NCBI RefSeq assembly: GCF_902809855.1
Contig: NZ_CADDWJ010000002.1
Coordinates: forward strand, 1,178,001 to 1,242,000
Direction of reading: 5' to 3'
Source: Acinetobacter sp. Marseille-Q1618
GTDB lineage: Bacteria > Pseudomonadota > Gammaproteobacteria > Pseudomonadales > Moraxellaceae
DNA: 64,000 bases
The notes under the pieces are model-generated. The model was not told the DNA's origin. It saw only the letters and a program-made list of their open reading frames with translations, and ran no database searches. The position numbers were made by a program, and so were the translations under genes. Numbering within the stretch: the stretch's first letter is position 1; each line of letters starts with the position of its first letter. Positions 1 through 8,760 of this stretch are shown piece after piece.

Positions 1-314
1 GTAAAAGTGGTGGCGTTCGTCCAGGCTTTGAAGGTGGTCAAACTGCGTTATATCGTCGTTTACCTAAATTCGGTTTCACTAGCCAAATGGCTTTGAAAAC
101 TGCTGAAGTACGTTTGTCAGAACTTGCTAAAGTTGAGGGTGATATCGTTTCACTTGAAACTTTAAAAGCTGCGAATGTTGTACGTAAAGATATGTTACGT
201 GCTCGTATCGTTCTTTCTGGTGAAATTACTCGTGCGTTCACTGTACAAGGTGTTGCTTTGACTAAAGGCGCTAAAGCTGCTGTAGAAGCTGCTGGCGGTA
301 AAGTCGAGGAGTAA
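1..314 (+). CDS. rplO: 50S ribosomal protein L15, 3' part (5' end outside window)
   Basis: Large-subunit ribosomal protein L15, a late assembly protein that binds 23S rRNA. The open frame enters the window without a start; the first full codon is at position 3 and 103 codons remain. The visible part has the L15 pattern: a basic glycine-rich stretch ([12 protein letters not shown]), the YRRLPKFGF motif, and a C-terminal half ending in an alanine/glycine-rich tail. It lies 6 bases upstream of the secY start, the usual spc-operon order rplO-secY-rpmJ, so the two genes should be cotranscribed. The family is usually about 145 residues, so roughly 40 N-terminal residues lie upstream. Confidence 0.96.
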   Translation, partial: KSGGVRPGFEGGQTALYRRLPKFGFTSQMALKTAEVRLSELAKVEGDIVSLETLKAANVVRKDMLRARIVLSGEITRAFTVQGVALTKGAKAAVEAAGGKVEE

Positions 315-320
315 TCGCGA

Positions 321-1679
321 GTGAGTATGTCTCCTAGTTCTTCAGGTCATGTGAATATGATGAAAGGTCAACCATTTCATGTGAAATACCGTGAAATTAT
401 ACGCCGATTAATGTTCTTAATTGGTGCATTGGTGGTCTTTCGACTAGGAGCGCATATTCCGCTACCAGGTATCGATAATGTCGCTTTAGAACGTTTTTTC
501 AAGGCTAATGAAGGCACATTCTTAGGCTTGTTCAATATGTTCTCAGGCGGGGCATTAGAACGAATGTCAATTCTTGCGTTAGGGATCATGCCATACATTT
601 CTGCATCGATTATCGTGCAGCTTATGTCTACGGTTGTTCCTTCGCTGGAAGCATTAAAGAAAGAAGGCGAGCAGGGTAAGCGTAAGATTAATCAATACAC
701 CCGCTACGGCACACTATTACTCGCATTTGTGCAAGGTATTGGGATGTGTGCAGGTCTCATTAGTCAAGGCATTACTTTGACTTCTGGATTAGCATTTTAC
801 ATTCCCGCGCTAACATCGTTAGTCGCAGGTACGATGTTCTTAATGTGGTTAGGTGAGCAGATTACAGAACGTGGGGTTGGTAATGGTATCTCGATGATTA
901 TCTTCGCAGGTATTGTTGCAGGTTTACCCAACTTAGTCATCCAAGCATTTACTTCAGTAGATAATGGTCAATCGAGCTTAATCGGTTTGGCTATCTTTGG
1001 ATTGCTTTCTGTCGCTGTACTTGCCGCTATTGTGTTTATTGAGAAAGCACAGCGCCGTATACCTGTTAACTATGCTCAAAAACAGCAAGGTCGACGTGTA
1101 TTCACTGCACAGCAAACACATTTGCCATTGAAAATTAATATGGCAGGGGTAATCCCAGCAATTTTCGCAAGTTCGTTATTGTTGTTCCCTGCAAGTTTAG
1201 GACAATGGTTAGGTAGTGCTGATCCAAATGCAGGAATCGTAAAACGTAGCCTACAAGATTTGGCACTCGTATTGTCGCCTGGACAACCTTTGTATTTGGT
1301 GCTCTTTGGTGCGTTAATTATCTTTTTCTGTTATTTTTATACGGCACTTGTATTTAGCCCTAAAGAAGTATCAGAAAACTTGAAACGCAGCGGAGCTTAT
1401 GTACCTGGTATTCGCCCAGGTGAGCAAACTGCTCGTTACTTAGATCATATTCTTAATCGTTTGACGTTTATTGGTGCGATTTACATTACAGTGATTTGTT
1501 TAATGCCGATGATTCTACAAAGTTCATTTGGTATTCCGTTCCATCTTGGTGGTACATCATTGCTAATCGTAGTCGTTGTTGTGATGGACTTTATGGCTCA
1601 GCTGCAAGCACATCTCACTTCACGCCAGTATGACAATCAAACGTTAATGAGAAAAACGACTGCTCATCCTAAGGGATAA
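321..1679 (+). CDS. secY: Preprotein translocase subunit SecY
   Basis: Channel-forming subunit of the SecYEG translocon in the inner membrane. The 452-residue product matches the family length and should have ten membrane segments. Recognisable parts are the [15 protein letters not shown] start, the plug/TM2 region with PGIDN and [23 protein letters not shown], and the cytoplasmic loop with the RRIPVNYAQ motif. The GTG at 321 is preferred because an AGGAG sits at 307-311 with 9-nt spacing. The ATG at 327 would be too far from it. The gene follows rplO closely and precedes rpmJ by 20 nt, so translation of the three is probably linked. No unusual feature was seen. Confidence 0.98.
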
Positions 1680-1699
1680 GCGCACTTAGAGGTTTCATC

Positions 1700-1816
1700 A
1701 TGAAAGTACAAGCTTCTGTAAAGAAAATTTGTGGTAGCTGTAAAGTTATCCGTCGTAATGGGGTTATTCGCGTAATTTGTAGCGCTGAACCTCGTCATAA
1801 GCAGCGTCAAGGTTAA
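1700..1816 (+). CDS. rpmJ: 50S ribosomal protein L36
   Basis: A 38-residue ribosomal protein, small enough to be missed by length-filtered gene calls. It starts [14 protein letters not shown] and ends EPRHKQRQG. The zinc-ribbon residues are visible (CGSC, a later Cys in VICSAE, and a His in EPRHK), so this is the zinc-binding C+ form of L36. An AGAGG at 1687-1691 lies 8 nt before the ATG. The position after secY and before rpsM is the standard end of the spc operon in gammaproteobacteria. Confidence 0.96.
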
Positions 1817-1861
1817 TTTAATTAAGACCTGTTGATTTCAGTAGGCTAATTGGGTTATTAT

Positions 1862-1887
1862 CCGCCCCTCAAGATTTTGTGGGGCGG
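1862..1887 (+). promoter_or_regulatory. Hairpin in the rpsM leader (possible S4-responsive or attenuator element)
   Basis: A perfect 7-bp inverted repeat, CCGCCCC at 1862-1868 and GGGGCGG at 1881-1887, sits in the 106-base gap between rpmJ and rpsM. It has no following T-tract, so it is a poor intrinsic terminator. In E. coli the alpha operon is repressed by S4 binding a pseudoknot in the rpsM leader. Whether this stem belongs to a similar structure here is inference. It could also be a weak spc-operon terminator or a processing site. Confidence 0.45.
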
Positions 1888-1922
1888 TTGATTATCTCTA
1901 CTGCCTTTTTGGAGAAATTTGA

Positions 1923-2279
1923 ATGGCTCGTATTGCCGGTGTAAACATTCCGGATAACAAGCATGCTGTTATCTCTCTCACGTATATCTTTGGTATTGGT
2001 CGTCATACTGCTAAAGTTATTTTAGCTGCTGCAGGCATTGCACCAACAACTAAGATTCGTGAATTAGATGATGCTCAGCTTGATGCGATTCGTGCTGAAG
2101 TTGCTAAGGTTCCGACCGAAGGTGACTTACGTCGCGAAATTTCCATGAACATTAAACGTTTAATGGATTTAGGCTGCTACCGCGGTCTTCGTCATCGTCG
2201 CAGCTTGCCTGTTCGCGGACAACGCACCAAAACTAACGCACGTACCCGTAAAGGTCCGCGCAAACCTATTAAGAAATAA
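1923..2279 (+). CDS. rpsM: 30S ribosomal protein S13
   Basis: Small-subunit head protein that contacts the P-site tRNA and bridges to the 50S subunit. The 118 residues match family length, start [10 protein letters not shown], contain the helix-two-turn-helix region ([15 protein letters not shown]) and end in the basic tail ([18 protein letters not shown]) that reaches towards tRNA. A GGAG at 1911-1914 precedes the ATG by 8 nt. It is the first gene of the alpha operon rpsM-rpsK-rpsD-rpoA-rplQ. Confidence 0.98.
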   Translation: MARIAGVNIPDNKHAVISLTYIFGIGRHTAKVILAAAGIAPTTKIRELDDAQLDAIRAEVAKVPTEGDLRREISMNIKRLMDLGCYRGLRHRRSLPVRGQRTKTNARTRKGPRKPIKK

Positions 2280-2298
2280 GATTTCTGGAAGCTAAAAG

Positions 2299-2685
2299 AT
2301 GGCTAAAGATACACGCACACGCAAGAAGGTCACTCGTACCGTCTCTGAAGGTGTTGCACACATTCACGCTTCTTTTAATAACACCATTGTTACGATTACC
2401 GATCGTCAAGGTAATGCATTGGCTTGGGCTACCTCAGGTGGACAAGGCTTCCGTGGATCACGTAAATCAACTCCGTTTGCTGCTCAGGTAGCTGCTGAAG
2501 TTGCTGGTAAAGCTGCTTTAGATTACGGTTTGAAAAACTTGGATGTCCTTGTAAAAGGTCCTGGTCCAGGTCGTGAATCTGCGGTTCGTGCATTAGGTGC
2601 AGTGGGTTATAAAATTAACAGCATTACCGATGTGACTCCAATTCCGCACAACGGTTGCCGTCCACCTAAAAAACGTCGCGTGTAA
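2299..2685 (+). CDS. rpsK: 30S ribosomal protein S11
   Basis: Platform protein of the 30S subunit near the mRNA exit. The 128 residues include the family signature around [21 protein letters not shown] and the C-terminal [18 protein letters not shown] end. It lies 19 nt after rpsM and 12 nt before rpsD, in standard alpha-operon order. Nothing odd was seen. Confidence 0.98.
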
Positions 2686-2697
2686 GGAGAAACATTC

Positions 2698-3324
2698 ATG
2701 GCTCGTTATATTGGTCCAAAATGCAAACTCTCTCGCCGCGAAGGGACAGACCTGCAATTAAAATCTGGCGTTAAACCATTTGACGTCAAAACTAAAAAAC
2801 ATGCTAAGGCTCCTGGTCAACATGGTCAGGCGCGTGGCGGAAAACAATCTGAGTACTCACTACAATTACGTGAAAAACAAAAAGTACGTCGTATGTACGG
2901 TGTGTTAGAGCGTCAATTTAGTAATTACTATAAAGAAGCAGCTCGTGTAAAAGGCGCAACTGGTGAAAACTTGTTGAAATTGCTTGAAAGCCGTTTAGAT
3001 AACGTTGTTTATCGTATGGGCTTTGGTTCTACACGTGCAGAAGCTCGTCAGCTTGTATCTCACCGTTCAATCACTTTAAATGGTCGTCGTGTTAACATCG
3101 CGTCTATCCAAGTTAAAGCGGGTGACGTGATAGCAGTTCACGAAGGCGCTAAACAACAATTACGTATCAAAAACGCAATTGAATTGGCTGCTCAACGTGG
3201 TACAGCTTCTTGGATTGAAGTAGATCATTCAAAACTTGAAGGTACTTTTAAAGCTGCACCAGATCGTTCTGATTTACCTGCTGAAATCAACGAAAGCTTG
3301 ATTGTAGAATTGTATTCTAAATAA
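2698..3324 (+). CDS. rpsD: 30S ribosomal protein S4
   Basis: Primary 16S rRNA-binding protein and, in E. coli, the translational repressor of the alpha operon. The 208-residue product starts [16 protein letters not shown], carries the S4 RNA-binding domain at about residues 98-160 ([30 protein letters not shown]), and ends IVELYSK. An AAGGAGA (2684-2690) precedes the ATG. It sits between rpsK and rpoA. Autoregulation through the rpsM leader is expected from the E. coli case but not shown here. Confidence 0.98.
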   Translation: MARYIGPKCKLSRREGTDLQLKSGVKPFDVKTKKHAKAPGQHGQARGGKQSEYSLQLREKQKVRRMYGVLERQFSNYYKEAARVKGATGENLLKLLESRLDNVVYRMGFGSTRAEARQLVSHRSITLNGRRVNIASIQVKAGDVIAVHEGAKQQLRIKNAIELAAQRGTASWIEVDHSKLEGTFKAAPDRSDLPAEINESLIVELYSK

Positions 3325-3341
3325 TCCTTGAGGTAGCAATA

Positions 3342-4349
3342 ATGACGCGTACTGCAAACGAGTTTCTTACTCCGCAAGCGATCAAGGTCGAAGCGGCAAG
3401 CGGGACCTCGGCGAAAGTGATTCTAGAACCTTTAGAGCGTGGCTTTGGTCATACTCTAGGTAATGCTTTACGTCGCATTCTATTATCTTCTTTACCTGGC
3501 GCAGCTGTGGTTGAAGTGGAAATAGAAGGTGTCGAGCACGAGTACAGTACTTTAGAAGGCTTGCAGCAGGACATCGTCGAGCTCTTGCTGAACCTAAAAG
3601 GATTGTCTATTAAGCTGTTCGATCAAAATGAAGCATATTTAACATTGGAAAAACAAGGTCCTGGCGATGTTACTGCTGCTGACCTTCGTTTACCACATAA
3701 TGTTGAAGTGGTTAACCCTGAACATTTGATCGGCACTTTAAGTGCTACAGGCTCATTAAAAATGCGCCTAAAAGTTTCTCAAGGTCGTGGTTATGAAACT
3801 TCTGACTCACGCTTCCCAGAAGGCGAAACTCGCCCAGTGGGTCGTTTACAGTTAGATGCTTCTTATAGCCCAATTAAACGTGTGTCTTATACCGTTGAAA
3901 ATGCGCGTGTAGAACAACGTACTGACCTTGATAAATTGGTCATTGATCTTGAAACTAATGGTACTGTAGATCCAGAAGAAGCAATCCGCAAAGCGGCAAC
4001 AATCTTGCAACAACAAATTGCAATTTTTGTTGATCTTCAGAAAGATCAAGCACCTGTTGCTCAAGAACCTCGTGAAGAAGTTGACCCAATCTTGCTTCGT
4101 CCAGTAGATGATCTAGAGCTTACTGTTCGTTCTGCTAACTGTTTGAAAGCAGAAAATATTTACTACATCGGTGATTTAGTACAACGTACTGAAGTTGAGT
4201 TGTTAAAAACTCCTAACTTAGGTAAAAAATCGTTGACTGAAATCAAAGATGTTCTGGCTTCAAAAGGCTTGCAACTCGGCATGCGTTTAGAAAACTGGCC
4301 ACCAGCTAGTTTACGTATGGACGATCGTTTTGCCTATCGTAGCCGTTAA
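3342..4349 (+). CDS. rpoA: DNA-directed RNA polymerase subunit alpha
   Basis: Alpha subunit, the assembly platform of RNA polymerase and the contact for UP elements and activators. The 335 residues include the N-terminal dimerisation domain ([26 protein letters not shown] near residue 28) and the C-terminal domain with helix-hairpin-helix motifs ([32 protein letters not shown]). It follows rpsD by 17 nt and precedes rplQ by 18 nt. It is full length for the family. Confidence 0.98.
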   Translation: MTRTANEFLTPQAIKVEAASGTSAKVILEPLERGFGHTLGNALRRILLSSLPGAAVVEVEIEGVEHEYSTLEGLQQDIVELLLNLKGLSIKLFDQNEAYLTLEKQGPGDVTAADLRLPHNVEVVNPEHLIGTLSATGSLKMRLKVSQGRGYETSDSRFPEGETRPVGRLQLDASYSPIKRVSYTVENARVEQRTDLDKLVIDLETNGTVDPEEAIRKAATILQQQIAIFVDLQKDQAPVAQEPREEVDPILLRPVDDLELTVRSANCLKAENIYYIGDLVQRTEVELLKTPNLGKKSLTEIKDVLASKGLQLGMRLENWPPASLRMDDRFAYRSR

Positions 4350-4367
4350 TTAAGTAGGACTATCACC

Positions 4368-4733
4368 ATGCGTCATCGTAATAGTGGTGTGAAATTAGGC
4401 CGTACAAGCAGTCATCGTAAAGCGATGTTCCAAAACATGGCTAATTCTTTGTTTGAACATGAGTTAATCAAAACTACTGTTCCTAAAGCGAAAGAGTTAC
4501 GCCGTGTTGCTGAGCCTTTAATCACTTTAGCTAAAAACGATACAGTTGCAAACCGTCGTTTAGCGTTTGCTCGTACTCGTTCAGCAGCAACTGTTGGTAA
4601 ATTATTTACCGTTCTTGGCCCTCGTTATAAAGAACGTAACGGCGGTTATCTTCGTGTTCTTAAAGCTGGTTTCCGTGCAGGTGATGCTGCACCGATGGCT
4701 TATGTAGAACTTGTGGATCGCGAAGTAAACTAA
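4368..4733 (+). CDS. rplQ: 50S ribosomal protein L17
   Basis: Large-subunit protein near the peptide exit tunnel. The 121 residues start [24 protein letters not shown] and end with the conserved YVELVDRE region. It is the last gene of the alpha operon, 18 nt after rpoA, and is followed by a strong rho-independent terminator. Confidence 0.98.
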   Translation: MRHRNSGVKLGRTSSHRKAMFQNMANSLFEHELIKTTVPKAKELRRVAEPLITLAKNDTVANRRLAFARTRSAATVGKLFTVLGPRYKERNGGYLRVLKAGFRAGDAAPMAYVELVDREVN

Positions 4734-4761
4734 TACTTCTCTAAGAACTTCGGTTGTTCTG

Positions 4762-4792
4762 AAAAAGGTCGGTTTTTATACCGACCTTTTTT
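4762..4792 (+). terminator. Terminator of the alpha operon
   Basis: The arm AAAAAGGTCGG (4762-4772) pairs with CCGACCTTTTTT (4781-4792) around an 8-base loop and ends in a T run. It lies 29 bases after the rplQ stop and closes the ribosomal-protein operon. Confidence 0.9.
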
Positions 4793-4840
4793 ATGCTCGA
4801 AATTCATGATTGTTAGACAAAATACTAAAAATGTCCTCAA

Positions 4841-4905
4841 CTGACATGTTTTCTGTCAGAAAAATGCAAACTTGACATTGCGTATTGTCAGATTTGTGCT
4901 TTAAT
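4841..4905 (+). promoter_or_regulatory. Putative almA promoter with two tandem palindromic operators
   Basis: Two similar inverted repeats lie upstream of almA. The first is CTGACA-N7-TGTCAG at 4841-4859; the second is TTGACA-N8-TGTCAG at 4872-4891. Their centres are about 31-32 bp apart, close to three helical turns. A plausible -35 (TTGCGT, 4878-4883) and -10 (TTTAAT, 4900-4905) with a 16-bp spacer overlap the second palindrome. That placement suggests repression by a dimeric regulator. The promoter call is inference. No regulator gene lies next to it. Confidence 0.45.
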
Positions 4906-4939
4906 AAAAATGTACTCTACTAAAGGTTATAAAAAGAAA

Positions 4940-6430
4940 ATGGAAAAGCAAGTTGATATTCTTATCATAGGTGCAGGCATCTCAGGAATTGGTATAGCTG
5001 CACATCTTTCAAAGAACTCACCGCAACGTTCTTTTGAAATTATTGAACGCCGTGAAAGCTTTGGTGGAACATGGGATTTATTTAAGTATCCTGGTATTCG
5101 TTCAGATTCGGACATGTCCACTTTTGGTTTTAACTTTAAACCATGGCAAAAAGCTAATGTTTTGGCAGATGGTCCTGCAATCAAAGGTTATGTGGGCGAA
5201 GTCATCGAAGAATTTAAACTTAAAGATAAAATTCATTTTAAACATCGTGTGCGTACTGCAAATTATGATTCTTCAATAAAAAAATGGGTTGTTGAAATTG
5301 AAGATGAAAACCAAAAAATGCAAACGTGGATTGCAAATTTTATTGTAGGTTGTACAGGTTATTATAATTATGACCAAGGTTATCAACCAGATTTTCCAAA
5401 CAAAGATGCTTTTAAAGGGGAGTTTGTAAATCCTCAATTTTGGCCTGAAAACTTAGACTATACAGGCAAAAAAGTAGTCATTATCGGGAGCGGTGCAACT
5501 GCGATTACGCTTGTACCTGCAATGTCAAAAGGTGGCGCTGAACATGTAACGATGTTACAACGCTCTCCGACTTATATTGCATCGATTCCATCGATTGACT
5601 TTGTTTATGAGAAAATGCGCAAAGTATTGCCAGAAGATGTTTCTTATAAATTAACACGTGCGCGTAATATTGGTATGCAGCGTGGTATTTACGCGATTGC
5701 GCAAAAACAACCAAAATTACTGCGCAAATTCTTACTTAAATCAATTGAAATGCAGTTGAAAGGTAAAGTGGATATGAAACACTTTACCCCAGCTTATAAT
5801 CCATGGGATCAGCGTTTATGTGTTGTTCCAGATGGTGATTTATTTAAAATCTTACGTTCTGGTAAAGCCAGTGTTGAAACGGATCAAATTGAAAAAATTA
5901 CTGAAACAGGTATTCAGCTTAAGTCTGGCAAACATTTAGATGCTGATATTATTGTATCTGCAACAGGTTTAGAAATTCAGATTCTTGGTGGGATTAAAGC
6001 CACGATTGATGGCAAGCCTTTAAATACTTCTAAACATATGTTATATCAAGGTGTGATGGTGAGTGATGTACCAAATATGGCGATGATTATTGGCTATATT
6101 AATGCATCATGGACGCTCAAAGTAGATATCGCTGCGGAGTATATTTGCCGTTTAGTGAACTACATGGACAAGAAAGGTTTTGATGAGGTTATTCCACAAG
6201 GTGATGCAACTGAGTTGATGGAAGATACCGTGATGGGTAGTTTAACGTCAGGTTATATTGCACGTGCTGCTGATGTTATGCCGAAACAAGGTAAACATGC
6301 GCCTTGGAAAGTTACTAATAATTACCTTGCTGATCGTAAAGAACTTAAAAATGCGAAGTTTGAAGATGGCGTATTAAAGTTTCATAAACGTGAAAGCCAA
6401 CCAGCCAAAAAACCTAAGTTAGTATCTTAA
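4940..6430 (+). CDS. almA: AlmA-type flavin-binding monooxygenase (long-chain alkane oxidation)
   Basis: Flavoprotein monooxygenase closely resembling Acinetobacter AlmA, which is needed for growth on alkanes above about C32; related to EthA-type Baeyer-Villiger enzymes. From the ATG at 4940 it has 496 residues. The FAD motif GAGISG is at residues 11-16, the YPGIRSDSDMSTFGF segment near 55, and the NADPH motif GSGATA follows the Baeyer-Villiger fingerprint. That fingerprint reads FKGEFVNPQFW (158-168), with Asn164 where the family motif has His. An in-frame ATG at 4910 lies almost on top of the predicted transcription start and lacks a ribosome site, so 4940 is preferred. A hydrolase gene follows, but a terminator separates them. 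Confidence 0.85.
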   Translation: MEKQVDILIIGAGISGIGIAAHLSKNSPQRSFEIIERRESFGGTWDLFKYPGIRSDSDMSTFGFNFKPWQKANVLADGPAIKGYVGEVIEEFKLKDKIHFKHRVRTANYDSSIKKWVVEIEDENQKMQTWIANFIVGCTGYYNYDQGYQPDFPNKDAFKGEFVNPQFWPENLDYTGKKVVIIGSGATAITLVPAMSKGGAEHVTMLQRSPTYIASIPSIDFVYEKMRKVLPEDVSYKLTRARNIGMQRGIYAIAQKQPKLLRKFLLKSIEMQLKGKVDMKHFTPAYNPWDQRLCVVPDGDLFKILRSGKASVETDQIEKITETGIQLKSGKHLDADIIVSATGLEIQILGGIKATIDGKPLNTSKHMLYQGVMVSDVPNMAMIIGYINASWTLKVDIAAEYICRLVNYMDKKGFDEVIPQGDATELMEDTVMGSLTSGYIARAADVMPKQGKHAPWKVTNNYLADRKELKNAKFEDGVLKFHKRESQPAKKPKLVS

Positions 6431-6448
6431 TCGTTTATTGATTTGAAT

Positions 6449-6478
6449 AAAAAATGGAGCAAATTGCTCCATTTTTTA
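6449..6478 (+). terminator. Terminator after almA
   Basis: The arm AAAAAATGGAGC (6449-6460) pairs with GCTCCATTTTTT around a 5-base loop, followed by more T residues. It lies 18 bases after the almA stop, so almA is probably monocistronic. Confidence 0.85.
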
Positions 6479-6569
6479 TTTTGACCTTATGGGTTTATTT
6501 TGATGTAACAATCAAGTTTTAATGGTTAATATGAAGTTATGAAATAAATGTAAGGATACAATTTAGGCC

Positions 6570-7367
6570 ATGATGAATATTAAAGAAATAGCGCATTCTC
6601 TCCCTTTTCATAAACATCAAATCTATGTCAAAGAATGGCAACCAGATCCCATACACGGTGCTAATCAAGCATGTATTATTTTGATCCATGAATCTTTAGG
6701 CAGTGTTGCTTTATGGAAAGATTTCCCGAAACAGTTGGCTGAAATTACACAAAGACGTGTGTTTGCCTATGATCGTTTAGGCTTTGGTCAGTCTTCTACT
6801 TTAACTGATTCACTAAAGCCTAATTTTGTGCAGTTAGAGGCTGAGCAAAGTTTTACTCAGCTTATTCAATATTTTAAGTTAGATAAATTCATTGTTATGG
6901 GGCACAGTGTTGGTGGTGGCATGGCAAGCAGTTGTGCAACTATTTTTCCTACACAATGTAAAGCTGTGATTGTGGAATCTGCATAATCTTGTGTAGAGGA
7001 GGTAACCTTAGCAGGGATTCGTGAGGCAAAGATTAATTTTAAAAACGAAAAGCTATTTCAACGTCTAGCGAAATATCATACAGAAAAGACCCAATGGGTT
7101 TTGGATGCTTGGACAGAAACATGGTTATCGGCTGAATTTAAAAATTGGAACTTAGATCAAATTCTGCCGAAAGTGTATTGTCCTATGCTGATTTTGCATG
7201 GAGAGCAGGATCAATATGCGACTTTGGCACAACCGCAACGTTTCGCTGAGCTGACCCGTGGGGAAAAGCAATTGGTAATTATTCCTGACTGTGGGCATTT
7301 TCCACATTTTGAAAAAACGGAAATAGTCTTACAAAGTATTCAGCTATTTTTAAAAGATATTGAATAA
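6570..7367 (+). pseudogene. Alpha/beta hydrolase gene interrupted by one in-frame stop codon
   Basis: The frame encodes an alpha/beta-hydrolase-fold protein of about 265 codons but is broken by TAA at 6984-6986 (codon 139). Reading through the stop stays in the same frame to 7367 with no further stop, so this is a nonsense change and not a frameshift. The context ESA*SCVEE and the one-base relation CAA to TAA suggest a lost Gln. The first half has the oxyanion region (LIHESLGSVALW) and the nucleophile elbow GHSVGG. The second half has the acid region (HGEQDQYAT) and the catalytic His (CGHFPHF). The triad is thus split over two fragments. The substrate is unknown. A sequencing error is the main alternative. 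Confidence 0.85.
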
Positions 7368-7393
7368 AAATGGAGCTTAAAATCTCCATTTTT
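7366..7393. terminator. Bidirectional terminator between convergent genes
   Basis: AAAAATGGAG (7366-7375) pairs with CTCCATTTTT (7384-7393) around an 8-base loop. A/T tracts on both sides let it end both the hydrolase pseudogene and the minus-strand acyl-CoA dehydrogenase gene. Confidence 0.8.
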
Positions 7394-7407
7394 CAAACTG
7401 TTTTAGA

Positions 7408-8580
7408 TTACAAAGAACGTGAAATAAGCTCTTTCATGATCTCATTGGTTCCTGCATAGATACGGTTTGCACGGTTATCGATGTAGGCACGTGCGATTGG
7501 GTATTCAAGCATATAACCATAACCACCATGTAACTGTAAGCATTCATCTACAACATTTGAGAATAACTCAGAAATTTTATATTTCGCTGCAGCAGCTGCA
7601 TCTACACCGAGTGTACCTTCCAGTTGAAGTTCCATACAACGGTCTAAATAAGCACGGCAGAAGTCAATTTCTGTACGCATTTCAGCAAGTTTGAAACGTG
7701 TATTTTGGAAAGCACCAATTGGTTTACCAAATGCTTTACGGTCTTTGGTGTACTGAACTGTGTGCGCAAATGCTGCTTCAGCACCTGCTTGGCAGATGAT
7801 CGCAACAAGCATACGTTCCCAAGCCAATTCTTTCATTAGCATGATAAAGCCCATGCCTTCCATACCTAATAAATTTTCTTTAGGTACACGTACATCTTCA
7901 AAGAATAATTCACAGGTATCTTGACCTTTCATACCGATTTTATTCAGTGGCTTACCTTTGCTAAATCCAGCACGATCAGCTTCAACAATGATCAAAGATA
8001 AGTTTGCAGAGCCTTTATCCGTATTGCCTGTTTTACACACGACAACGGCCATGTCACACAAATAACCATTGGTAATAAAGATCTTAGAACCGTTAATGAC
8101 GTATTCATCACCATCTAAAACCGCAGTTGTGCGAACACCTTGTAAATCTGAGCCTGTACCTGGTTCAGTCATGGCAATCGCAGTTACTGCTTCGCCCGTC
8201 GCCATTTTTGGTAACCAATGTTTTTTCTGTTCTTCATTACCGAAGTTATTAATATAGTTGGCTACGATATCTGAATGTAAAGAAAAACCTGTTGAAGAGT
8301 CCATCGCATACGCTTGCTCTTCAATTAAAATCATACTGTAAAGACGATCTACGCCATAGCCACCATACTCTTCAGGCATGGTTGCACACAATAAGCCCAT
8401 TTCACCTGCTTTGTTCCATAGATCACGATCAACATGTTGTTGTTCTTCATATTTTGCAATGTTTGGAACGACTTCTTTTTCATAAAACTTACGCACTGTT
8501 TCACGAAATGCTTCATGTTCAGCATTAAATAAGTTGCGAGGTAGCATATTTGCCAATGGGCGAATTGATCCTGATTGCAT
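7408..8580 (-). CDS. Acyl-CoA dehydrogenase, long-chain-type
   Basis: FAD-dependent acyl-CoA dehydrogenase catalysing the first step of fatty-acid beta-oxidation; 390 residues, normal length. Signatures include AMTEPGTGSDLQGVRTTA, ITNGYLCDMAVV, QYTKDRKAFGKPIGAFQ and the C-terminal QLHGGYGYMLEYPIARAYID. The C-terminal site reads IYAGTNEIMKELI, lacking the Glu used as catalytic base in short- and medium-chain enzymes. The Glu in AGAEAAF aligns with the helix-G base of LCAD-type enzymes. A long or branched acyl-CoA substrate is therefore likely. The location near almA fits lipid or alkane catabolism. It is divergent from sdhE across a palindrome-rich gap. A start 11 codons later (MLPRN) is possible. 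Confidence 0.9.
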   Translation of the reverse strand: MQSGSIRPLANMLPRNLFNAEHEAFRETVRKFYEKEVVPNIAKYEEQQHVDRDLWNKAGEMGLLCATMPEEYGGYGVDRLYSMILIEEQAYAMDSSTGFSLHSDIVANYINNFGNEEQKKHWLPKMATGEAVTAIAMTEPGTGSDLQGVRTTAVLDGDEYVINGSKIFITNGYLCDMAVVVCKTGNTDKGSANLSLIIVEADRAGFSKGKPLNKIGMKGQDTCELFFEDVRVPKENLLGMEGMGFIMLMKELAWERMLVAIICQAGAEAAFAHTVQYTKDRKAFGKPIGAFQNTRFKLAEMRTEIDFCRAYLDRCMELQLEGTLGVDAAAAAKYKISELFSNVVDECLQLHGGYGYMLEYPIARAYIDNRANRIYAGTNEIMKELISRSL

Positions 8581-8692
8581 GTTTTTTATTCCAAATCATT
8601 GTTTAATCTTTACAAATTAATTGAACATGAACTTGTTCTCAATGAGGTGAATGCTCATTTCATGGCTAAAAATGATAAGTTTGGTCAATCTA

Positions 8693-8714
8693 GATAAATA
8701 CACAGGTATTTATC
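8693..8714. promoter_or_regulatory. Palindrome in the acyl-CoA dehydrogenase/sdhE divergent promoter region
   Basis: A perfect 8-bp inverted repeat, GATAAATA-N6-TATTTATC, occupies the divergent intergenic region 46 bases before the sdhE ATG. A second shorter palindrome, AATGAG-N7-CTCATT, lies at 8641-8659, nearer the dehydrogenase start. These could be operators for a fatty-acid-responsive regulator. That is inference from symmetry and position only. Confidence 0.4.
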
Positions 8715-8760
8715 ATGGAATAAGGTAAACTAGTCACATCAATTATCTTCGGGGAAATCA

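Noticed and set aside
4910-4939. Ten-codon N-terminal extension of almA from ATG 4910
   Set aside because: It falls at the likely transcription start and lacks a ribosome site; the protein family begins at MEKQVD (4940).
6984-7101. Frameshift in the alpha/beta hydrolase
   Set aside because: Both halves are in the same frame; the interruption is one TAA codon.
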